This document shows positions 5,355-10,561 of a stretch of DNA of 10,561 nt, piece after piece. Both the position numbers and the translations under genes were made by a program. How positions within the stretch are numbered: the stretch's first letter is position 1; every line of letters begins with the position of its first letter. The notes beneath the pieces are model-generated. The model was not told the DNA's origin and did no database searches. It saw only the letters and a program-made list of their open reading frames with translations. The DNA is taken from assembly GCA_011525445.1 (NCBI GenBank), contig WTGE01000342.1, forward strand, positions 1 to 10,561, given 5' to 3'. Source of the stretch: Synechococcus sp. CO36386bin_37. Lineage in GTDB: Bacteria; Cyanobacteriota; Cyanobacteriia; PCC-6307; Cyanobiaceae.

Positions 5355-5822
5355 TCATCCCTCGTCACCGGGCGTAGCAGGTTCAAGGGTCTCAGATTCT
5401 TGATCTGAAACCTCATCATCCGCATTTTCATTGTTGACAACTGGCCACGAGACGGGTCCTACAGGCAGTCGATCAGCTCGAGCCGCTGCTTTCTTTTTGT
5501 CGAGATCCGCCAAGCGAACTTGAGGTCGGGTCAGAACAATCACGGACTGCTCAACAAGGGCCTGGCAGGCCAGTCGCCAGGACTCTGGGCGACGCCTGAG
5601 CTTGTTGTCCTCCACGGCGGTCCGTGGCGTCAGAGGTGTATCAGCGTCTGAATCGACAACATCAACGAAACAGGTAATGCACTGACCGCAGCCACCACAA
5701 TTGCCGAGCTGACCCTTCAAGCCATACAACTCAATATTTTCGCGCAATGCCACATCGCGAAGGTTTTCACCTGGATAGCACTCCACATCACGACCTTCCC
5801 GTAAAAAGCGAATGACAGGCAT
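5355..5822 (-). CDS. [2Fe-2S] ferredoxin with charged C-terminal extension
   Basis: Taking the ATG at 5822, the protein has 155 residues; an in-frame ATG at 5837 would add five (MLNNS). I prefer 5822 because the conserved sequence begins 'MPVIRFLREGRDVECYPGEN'. Cysteines at 42, 48 and 51 (CGGCGQCITC) with C86 ('RLACQ') give C-x5-C-x2-C-x34-C, the adrenodoxin-like ligand spacing; C45 is extra, inside the motif. Residues 1-95 make the ferredoxin fold. The remaining 60 residues contain a lysine/alanine stretch (DLDKKKAAARADR) and an acidic, probably disordered end (ENADDEVSDQESE). It carries electrons in the cytoplasm or at the thylakoid surface; partners are unknown. It lies upstream of psbM and divergent from psbB, so a photosynthesis link is inferred from context. 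Confidence 0.88.
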   Translation of the reverse strand: MPVIRFLREGRDVECYPGENLRDVALRENIELYGLKGQLGNCGGCGQCITCFVDVVDSDADTPLTPRTAVEDNKLRRRPESWRLACQALVEQSVIVLTRPQVRLADLDKKKAAARADRLPVGPVSWPVVNNENADDEVSDQESETLEPATPGDEG

Positions 5823-6066
5823 GGAGTTGTTCAGCAATCAACACCCACTTTGAGCCCAAAGGTTGCGTTTTGTAACCCCCCTCAACCAGGCCTGAATGCG
5901 ACAGCCGAAGGACGGAAACACTGACATCACAACGAAGAAAACGAACCCAAGGGGCTCCATACAGGACATTGCAGCTCGCGACAAGACTCCCCAATCAATT
6001 GAACAAACCCCTTACGATCACTTTGTCTGTCTGCATCTGCAGCTCCGTTCCACCTGAACCTGACCC
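5823..6066. other. Divergent intergenic region between the ferredoxin gene and psbB
   Basis: This 244-bp gap must carry the promoters for psbB (plus strand) and the ferredoxin gene (minus strand). I see no -35/-10 pair with good spacing for either; TACGAT at 6013-6018 is the best -10-like hexamer for psbB. The 8-mer TGCAGCTC occurs twice (5970-5977 and 6038-6045). psbB has no purine-rich ribosome binding site before its ATG. No credible extra gene is seen. Confidence 0.5.
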
Positions 6067-7629
6067 ATGGGATTGCCCTGGTATCGGGTGCACACCGTCG
6101 TTATTAACGACCCAGGCCGACTCTTGGCCGTGCACCTCATGCACACTGCCCTCGTTGCCGGCTGGGCCGGCTCGATGGCTCTTTACGAACTCGCTATTTT
6201 TGATCCATCAGATCCAGTCTTGAACCCCATGTGGCGTCAAGGCATGTTCGTCATGCCTTTCATGTCACGCCTTGGTGTTACAGGGAGCTGGGGAGGTTGG
6301 AGTATCACCGGAGAAACAGGAGTAGATCCTGGTTTCTGGAGCTTTGAAGGCGTCGCTGCCGCCCATATCGTGTTTAGTGGCTTGCTGATGCTTGCTGCGA
6401 TCTGGCACTGGACCTACTGGGATCTTGAAATTTGGCAGGACCCACGGACTGGTGAACCAGCGTTGGATTTACCTAAGATTTTCGGTATTCATCTCCTCCT
6501 TGCAGGATTGGGTTGCTTTGGTTTCGGAGCTTTTCATCTCACGGGTGTTTTTGGCCCGGGGATGTGGATTTCAGATCCCTATTCGCTAACAGGTCATCTT
6601 GAAGCTGTTCAACCCTCTTGGGGGCCGGAGGGCTTCAATCCATTCAATCCAGGAGGCATCGTTGCCCATCACATTGCTGCTGGCATCGTGGGCATTATCG
6701 CTGGAATTTTCCACATCACGACGAGACCTCCAGAGCGTTTGTACAAAGCTCTGCGGATGGGAAACATTGAAACAGTGCTTGCAAGTGCCATTGCGGCAGT
6801 TTTCTTCGCAGCTTTCATCGTTGCTGGAACCATGTGGTACGGCGCTGCAGCCACACCTGTGGAACTCTTCGGTCCAACTCGTTATCAGTGGGATCAGAGC
6901 TACTTCAAAACCGAAATCAATCGTCGAGTTCAAACGGCTCTTGATGAAGGTGCTTCTATTGACGAAGCTTATGCAGCCATTCCAGAAAAGCTTGCTTTCT
7001 ATGATTACGTCGGAAACAGCCCTGCCAAAGGCGGCTTGTTCCGCGTAGGCCCAATGGTGAATGGTGATGGCCTCGCTACTGGATGGATCGGTCACCCTGT
7101 TTTCACTGACAAAGATGGGCGTGAGCTGCAAGTTCGACGCCTACCAAATTTCTTCGAGAATTTCCCAGTTGTTCTCGAAGATAGTGATGGAATCGTCCGC
7201 GCTGACATCCCATTCCGTCGCGCTGAAGCCAAGTATTCCTTTGAACAGCAAGGTGTCACAGCAGCTGTTTATGGCGGTGCCTTAGATGGTCAAGTTTTCA
7301 CTGATCCTGCTGACGTGAAGCGACTTGCTCGCAAAGCTCAGTTGGGTGAAGGTTTCGAATTCGATCGCGAAACTTACAATTCGGACGGCACATTCCGAAG
7401 TTCCCCTCGTGGCTGGTTCACATTCGGCCACGCAACGTTCGCACTGCTCTTTTTCTTCGGCCATATCTGGCACGGTGCTCGTACTCTTTACAGAGATGTG
7501 TTCGCAGGTATCGATCCCGATCTTGGCGAACAGGTTGAATTCGGCCTCTTCCAAAAACTTGGCGACAAATCAACCCGCCGCCTACCCGAGGGATATGTCC
7601 CTCCCACGGGTACCACCCCCCTCAGTTGA
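6067..7629 (+). CDS. psbB: Photosystem II CP47 chlorophyll apoprotein
   Basis: A 520-residue, full-length CP47, the core antenna of photosystem II with six thylakoid membrane helices and a large lumenal loop between helices five and six. It begins '[20 protein letters not shown]'. The chlorophyll-ligand histidines fall at the canonical numbers: H9, H23, H26, H100, H114, H455, H466 and H469, the last three in '[20 protein letters not shown]'. Since numbering is kept to H469, there is no internal insertion or deletion; the C-terminal tail after it (ending '[11 protein letters not shown]') makes the protein slightly longer than the roughly 510 residues of freshwater forms. psbT follows after 21 bp and the pair ends at a terminator, so psbB-psbT is one operon. 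The divergent neighbour is the ferredoxin gene. Confidence 0.99.
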   Translation: MGLPWYRVHTVVINDPGRLLAVHLMHTALVAGWAGSMALYELAIFDPSDPVLNPMWRQGMFVMPFMSRLGVTGSWGGWSITGETGVDPGFWSFEGVAAAHIVFSGLLMLAAIWHWTYWDLEIWQDPRTGEPALDLPKIFGIHLLLAGLGCFGFGAFHLTGVFGPGMWISDPYSLTGHLEAVQPSWGPEGFNPFNPGGIVAHHIAAGIVGIIAGIFHITTRPPERLYKALRMGNIETVLASAIAAVFFAAFIVAGTMWYGAAATPVELFGPTRYQWDQSYFKTEINRRVQTALDEGASIDEAYAAIPEKLAFYDYVGNSPAKGGLFRVGPMVNGDGLATGWIGHPVFTDKDGRELQVRRLPNFFENFPVVLEDSDGIVRADIPFRRAEAKYSFEQQGVTAAVYGGALDGQVFTDPADVKRLARKAQLGEGFEFDRETYNSDGTFRSSPRGWFTFGHATFALLFFFGHIWHGARTLYRDVFAGIDPDLGEQVEFGLFQKLGDKSTRRLPEGYVPPTGTTPLS

Positions 7630-7650
7630 TCGCTCTTTAGGAGATTCTCG

Positions 7651-7746
7651 ATGGAAAGCTTTGCTTACATCCTCATTCTCGGTTTGGCGATTGCCACTCT
7701 CTTCTTCGCAATCGCATTTCGCGATCCACCGAAGATTGGTAAGTGA
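7651..7746 (+). CDS. psbT: Photosystem II reaction centre protein T
   Basis: A 31-residue protein, '[20 protein letters not shown]' then [11 protein letters not shown], which is the typical PsbT sequence and length. It has one membrane helix (about residues 3-23) and a short basic stromal end beginning at 'FRDPPK'. PsbT is a single-pass photosystem II subunit near the dimer interface and aids repair of the reaction centre after light damage. AGGAG (7639-7643) lies 7 nt before the ATG, one of the clearest ribosome binding sites in the window. It is cotranscribed with psbB and is the last gene before the terminator. psbN and psbH, next to it in chloroplasts, are not here. Confidence 0.97.
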   Translation: MESFAYILILGLAIATLFFAIAFRDPPKIGK

Positions 7747-7763
7747 TCACCCAAGCAGAACGT

Positions 7764-7790
7764 ACCCCGCTGAGAAGCGGGGTTTTTTTT
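7764..7790 (+). terminator. Intrinsic terminator of psbB-psbT
   Basis: ACCCCGCT (7764-7771) pairs perfectly with AGCGGGGT (7776-7783) around a GAGA tetraloop, followed by an unbroken run of eight T (7783-7790). It is 17 bp past the psbT stop. This is the only textbook rho-independent terminator in the window and cleanly separates the photosystem operon from nrdR. Confidence 0.95.
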
Positions 7791-7842
7791 GGGCTTCAAA
7801 CCGATCTCGCTTTACAAGCACTGTTCAAGGTTCAACACGTTC

Positions 7843-7850
7843 TATACAAT
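7843..7850 (+). promoter_or_regulatory. Candidate -10 element for nrdR
   Basis: TATACAAT sits 30 bp before the nrdR GTG, in the 90-bp gap after the psbT terminator, where a new promoter is required. TGTTCA (7822-7827) is 17 bp upstream of TACAAT (7845-7850) and is only a weak -35. No clear NrdR-box pair is seen. Confidence 0.4.
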
Positions 7851-7880
7851 ATGAAGAATTCAAAATGGATTGATTAGGGC

Positions 7881-8357
7881 GTGCAGTGCCCCTCCTGCCA
7901 AAACACAGATAGTCGCGTTCTCGAGTCAAGAGCCGCAGAAAGTGGAAAGAGTGTGCGTCGGAGACGCGAATGCTTGAACTGTAACTTTCGCTTCACGACT
8001 TATGAACGGGTCGAGACGGCTCCCATCACCGTGATCAAGAGAAGCGGACACCGAGAGATTTTCAATCGCAACAAACTGCTGCATGGTCTGAGTCGAGCTT
8101 GTGAAAAAACGGAGCTCACTCCAAACAAACTTGAATCCATTGTTGATGAACTGGAGCTCAGCCTCCAACAGCGCAACGGTCGTGAGATCAGCAGCTCCGA
8201 AATTGGAGAAGTTGTTCTCAGTCACCTCAAAGAACTAAGTGAAGTGGCTTATGTCCGCTTTGCGTCGGTCTATCGACAATTCAGAAGCGTCAGTGACTTC
8301 GTGTCAACTCTGGAAGGAATGAATACAGATAAAGCCAAACTCGCCGCTCTCGTTTAG
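7881..8357 (+). CDS. nrdR: Transcriptional repressor NrdR
   Basis: A 158-residue NrdR of standard length. The N-terminal zinc ribbon has C3, C6, C31 and C34 in '[17 protein letters not shown]' and '[16 protein letters not shown]'. The ATP-cone domain runs from about 49 to 138 ('[19 protein letters not shown]' to '[13 protein letters not shown]'). NrdR senses adenine nucleotides through the cone and represses ribonucleotide reductase genes by binding NrdR boxes. The start is GTG 7881: the ATGs just upstream (7851, 7865) are followed at once by stops, and the family begins M-x-CP-x-C. It follows the photosystem terminator and precedes rpsA by 98 bp. No ribonucleotide reductase gene is in the window. 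Confidence 0.97.
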   Translation: MQCPSCQNTDSRVLESRAAESGKSVRRRRECLNCNFRFTTYERVETAPITVIKRSGHREIFNRNKLLHGLSRACEKTELTPNKLESIVDELELSLQQRNGREISSSEIGEVVLSHLKELSEVAYVRFASVYRQFRSVSDFVSTLEGMNTDKAKLAALV

Positions 8358-8394
8358 AGCATGGGTGTTCTGTAAACTCATCAATCACTGATCC

Positions 8395-8423
8395 TTGTCG
8401 GCGGGCATAGGGTCAATTCTTAT
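8395..8423 (+). promoter_or_regulatory. Candidate promoter of rpsA
   Basis: TTGTCG (8395-8400) and TCTTAT (8418-8423) are spaced by exactly 17 bp and each match four of six consensus positions. Transcription would begin near 8430, inside the palindrome at 8428-8441, and leave a leader of about 26 nt. This is a pattern match only. Confidence 0.33.
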
Positions 8424-8427
8424 CGCA

Positions 8428-8441
8428 CTGTCCTAGGACAG
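8428..8441. promoter_or_regulatory. 14-bp perfect palindrome upstream of rpsA
   Basis: CTGTCCTAGGACAG reads identically on both strands and ends 14 bp before the rpsA ATG. It overlaps the predicted start of transcription. It may be an operator for a dimeric repressor or, less likely because there is no loop, part of an mRNA hairpin. Confidence 0.6.
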
Positions 8442-8455
8442 ACCGCCACCCATCC

Positions 8456-9556
8456 ATGACTGTTACCCCAACCGATCCGGCTCAGGATCTTGCTGTGGAA
8501 TCCACCACTGCCGTCGACGACAACACAGCCGTCGAAGCCGCAGCGAACCAAGCCGATTTCGGAACGGACGAAGATCTCAGCATTCCTGAAGATATTCCGA
8601 CTGCTGATGATCCCAGCAGCAGAGCCAACCCTCAGGATTTGGATGGGGCCGGATTCACACTGGATGATTTTGCGTCCCTTCTCAGTAAATACGACTACAA
8701 CTTCAAGCCTGGCGACATTGTGAACGGCACAGTGTTCGCTCTGGAAACGAAGGGCGCCATGATTGACATTGGTGCCAAAACGGCTGCGTTCATGCCTCTT
8801 CAAGAGGTTTCCATCAACCGGGTCGAGGGGCTCAGCGACGTCTTGCAACCCGGTGAGATTCGCGAATTCTTCATCATGAGTGAAGAAAATGAGGACGGAC
8901 AGCTGTCCTTGTCAATTCGTCGAATCGAGTATCAGCGAGCCTGGGAACGGGTGCGGCAGCTTCAAAAGGAAGATGCCACAATTTATTCAGAGGTATTCGC
9001 AACAAACCGGGGCGGTGCGCTTGTCCGCGTGGAAGGACTGCGCGGCTTTATCCCTGGTTCCCATATCAGCACACGAAAACCCAAGGAAGAGCTAGTTGCC
9101 GACTTCCTCCCTCTCAAATTTTTAGAGGTTGATGAAGAGCGCAATCGTCTTGTTCTCAGTCATCGCCGAGCGCTAGTGGAGCGCAAGATGAATCGCCTTG
9201 AAGTCGGCGAGGTGGTGATCGGTACCGTTCGAGGCATCAAGCCTTACGGTGCTTTTATTGACATCGGCGGAGTGAGCGGGTTGTTGCACATTTCTGAAAT
9301 CAGTCATGAACACATCGAAACCCCCCACTCTGTGCTGAACGTGAATGATCAGATGAAGGTGATGATCATTGACCTCGACGCTGAACGAGGTCGGATTTCA
9401 CTCTCCACCAAAGCACTGGAACCAGAACCCGGTGACATGCTTACTGATCCTCAGAAAGTGTTCGATAAAGCAGAAGAAATGGCTGCTCGTTATAAGCAAA
9501 TGCTTCTTGAACAGGCAGAGGAAGGAGAAGAGCCCTTGGGATCGATGATGATCTGA
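8456..9556 (+). CDS. rpsA: 30S ribosomal protein S1 (three S1 domains)
   Basis: A 366-residue S1 of the cyanobacterial/chloroplast type with three S1 RNA-binding domains, about residues 84-155 ('FKPGDIVNGTVFALETKGAM'), 173-238 and 249-320 ('EVGEVVIGTVRGIKPYGAFI' and 'GLLHISEIS'). Proteobacterial S1 has six. The protein brings mRNA to the 30S subunit. Residues 1-65 form an acidic, alanine- and threonine-rich extension that is probably disordered, before the conserved 'GFTLDDFASLLSKYDYNF'. The C-terminal end is a charged helix (KAEEMAARYKQMLLEQAEE). The region before the ATG (ACCGCCACCCATCC) has no Shine-Dalgarno sequence. The HAD hydrolase gene follows after 13 bp and metK after it, consistent with an operon. 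A paralogue elsewhere in the genome is possible. Confidence 0.96.
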   Translation: MTVTPTDPAQDLAVESTTAVDDNTAVEAAANQADFGTDEDLSIPEDIPTADDPSSRANPQDLDGAGFTLDDFASLLSKYDYNFKPGDIVNGTVFALETKGAMIDIGAKTAAFMPLQEVSINRVEGLSDVLQPGEIREFFIMSEENEDGQLSLSIRRIEYQRAWERVRQLQKEDATIYSEVFATNRGGALVRVEGLRGFIPGSHISTRKPKEELVADFLPLKFLEVDEERNRLVLSHRRALVERKMNRLEVGEVVIGTVRGIKPYGAFIDIGGVSGLLHISEISHEHIETPHSVLNVNDQMKVMIIDLDAERGRISLSTKALEPEPGDMLTDPQKVFDKAEEMAARYKQMLLEQAEEGEEPLGSMMI

Positions 9557-9569
9557 GCTGCATGAGCCC

Positions 9570-10382
9570 ATGGCTCACTTATCACTGCGGGGCCATCCCC
9601 TTGGTTGCATTCATGGGGTGCTATTCGACAAGGATGGCACCCTTTCCCACAGCGAACCACACCTCATTGATCTAGCCGACGCCAGGATCCAAGAATCCCT
9701 TCGCGTGTTTGCATCAAGAGGTGCACCGTCCAGCACCCTGATTCAGCTTGAAACTTTGCTCAAACGGGCAATGGGTCGATCGGACTCCGGGGTGGTGCCG
9801 GATGGAACCTTGGCCATTGCCTCCCGACAACACAATGTCTTGAGCACAGCAACCATTTTTGGTCTTTTCGATGTGAGCTGGCCTCAGGCGCTTTTGCTCG
9901 CAGAAGACGTTTTCAACGCTGTAGACAAGATCAACACGCTCCCTGCGACTGGCCCTCATGCGAACGCCAGAATGCCTCTCCCCCATTCAAGGGAATTGCT
10001 AGAGCAACTCCATAATGCGGGTGTGGTCTGTGCTGTGATAAGCAATGACACTCGTCATGGAATCAGACAGTTTCTTCAAGACCATGACTTAAGCCAATTC
10101 ATCACAGCCATTTGGAGTGCTGATGACACACCCTCCAAACCGGATCCACAGGCTGTTCATGGTCTCTGCGAAGCCCTGAATTTGGATCCAAAGGAATGTG
10201 CACTCATCGGTGATGCTGATTCCGATCTCCTCATGGCGCGTCGGGCAGGCATCGCCTGTGCCCTGGGCTACGTGTCGGGGTGGCTTCAAACCCCGGAACT
10301 CACAGCCCACCATCACTTGATCCATCACTGGCAGGAACTGAACATTGAAAGAGAGCAACAGAAGCACCCTCTAAAGTCCTAA
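9570..10382 (+). CDS. HAD-superfamily hydrolase, phosphoglycolate-phosphatase-like (subfamily IA)
   Basis: A 270-residue HAD phosphatase with all four motifs. Motif I is 'VLFDKDGTL', with nucleophile D20 and general acid D22. Motif II is 'VISND', with S158. Motif III is the lysine of 'SKPDP', K190. Motif IV is 'IGDADSDLLMARRAG', with D215 and D219. The helical segment between about residues 30 and 135 is a C1-type cap, which determines the substrate. The enzyme should remove phosphate from a small cytoplasmic metabolite. Phosphoglycolate is a reasonable candidate in a carbon-fixing cell, but the substrate cannot be read from the sequence. The gene lies 13 bp after rpsA and 16 bp before metK, so all three are probably cotranscribed. 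Confidence 0.9.
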   Translation: MAHLSLRGHPLGCIHGVLFDKDGTLSHSEPHLIDLADARIQESLRVFASRGAPSSTLIQLETLLKRAMGRSDSGVVPDGTLAIASRQHNVLSTATIFGLFDVSWPQALLLAEDVFNAVDKINTLPATGPHANARMPLPHSRELLEQLHNAGVVCAVISNDTRHGIRQFLQDHDLSQFITAIWSADDTPSKPDPQAVHGLCEALNLDPKECALIGDADSDLLMARRAGIACALGYVSGWLQTPELTAHHHLIHHWQELNIEREQQKHPLKS

Positions 10383-10398
10383 ACATCTTTAGTTCGCT

Positions 10399-10561
10399 AT
10401 GAGTCGATACGTTTTCACTTCCGAATCCGTAACGGAAGGCCATCCCGACAAAATTTGTGATCAAGTCAGTGATGCCGTTCTCGATGCGCTCTTAGCTCAA
10501 GACAGCACAAGCAGAGTGGCCTGTGAGACAGTCGTCAATACAGGTCTTTGCATGATAACGG
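10399..10561 (+). CDS. metK: S-adenosylmethionine synthetase, N-terminal part (3' truncated by window edge)
   Basis: Only the first 54 codons are present. They read '[20 protein letters not shown]' then '[12 protein letters not shown]' and end '[11 protein letters not shown]', the highly conserved start of methionine adenosyltransferase, including the '[10 protein letters not shown](V/I)SDA' signature with H15 and D17, which contact ATP and magnesium. The enzyme makes S-adenosylmethionine from methionine and ATP in the cytoplasm. The ATG lies 16 bp after the HAD hydrolase stop, so it may be transcribed from the rpsA promoter, from its own, or from both. The rest of the protein is outside the window. 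Confidence 0.97.
   Translation, partial: MSRYVFTSESVTEGHPDKICDQVSDAVLDALLAQDSTSRVACETVVNTGLCMIT

Noticed and set aside
5970..6045. Repeated 8-mer TGCAGCTC upstream of psbB as a regulatory direct repeat
   Set aside because: Two copies of an 8-mer 68 bp apart are weak evidence, and no further copy or promoter alignment supports them.
6586..7131. Long open frames inside psbB, including 181 codons on the minus strand and 149 on the plus strand
   Set aside because: CP47 numbering is intact through all checked histidines, and these frames have no domain pattern. They are shadows.
7325..7873. A 182-codon frame from inside psbB through psbT and the terminator
   Set aside because: It runs through psbB, psbT and a strong terminator in another frame, so it cannot be a real protein gene.
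1..10561. Defence system, prophage, integrative element, insertion sequence or CRISPR array
   Set aside because: No transposase, integrase, nuclease-effector or repeat-spacer pattern is present. A tRNA gene exists, but no partial tRNA copy flanks an insert, and all genes are core types.

Overview
The window looks like core chromosome of a marine unicellular cyanobacterium of the Synechococcus / high-GC Prochlorococcus type. The evidence is a CP47-PsbT-PsbM photosystem II gene set beside a small [2Fe-2S] ferredoxin, a three-domain ribosomal protein S1, a MinD-MinE pair, moderate GC content and very tight gene packing. I see no insertion sequence, phage gene, CRISPR array or sign of horizontal transfer. 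Genus and strain are inference.

Layout, left to right. (1) Plus strand, 1-914: the 3' end of minD, then minE, a stand-alone LuxR/GerE-type DNA-binding protein, and tRNA-Thr(UGU), whose first bases contain the stop codon of the LuxR-like gene. (2) Minus strand, 4246 down to 962: a close-packed, probably single transcription unit. In order it encodes a hotdog-fold thioesterase, DprA, PrmC, a TsaC/YrdC-family protein, and a 53-residue two-helix membrane protein that overlaps tsaC. (3) Plus strand, 4294-5142: a tandem universal-stress protein, divergent from the thioesterase. A strong inverted repeat fills almost all of the 47 bp between the two start codons. (4) Minus strand, 5822 down to 5185: a [2Fe-2S] ferredoxin with a long charged tail, then psbM. 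(5) Plus strand, 6067-7746: psbB and psbT, closed by a textbook intrinsic terminator. (6) Plus strand, 7881-10561: nrdR, rpsA, a HAD-family hydrolase and the 5' end of metK. The last three are spaced like an operon.

How the parts fit. Regions 4 and 5 supply photosystem II parts: the CP47 core antenna and the small subunits PsbT and PsbM. Region 2 mixes DNA uptake (DprA), translation quality (PrmC modifies release factors; TsaC starts the t6A modification of ANN-decoding tRNAs) and probably quinone biosynthesis (the thioesterase). The neighbouring tRNA-Thr(UGU) is itself a predicted t6A substrate. Region 6 groups nucleotide-reductase control, translation initiation and S-adenosylmethionine synthesis; SAM is also the methyl donor for PrmC.

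I did not find a convincing undescribed multi-gene system. What deserves a second look is mostly small: palindromes and hairpins at the usp/thioesterase junction, at the psbM stop codon and just upstream of rpsA; a tiny regulator next to the Min genes that runs into a tRNA; the small membrane protein overlapping tsaC; and the odd tail and extra cysteine of the ferredoxin.
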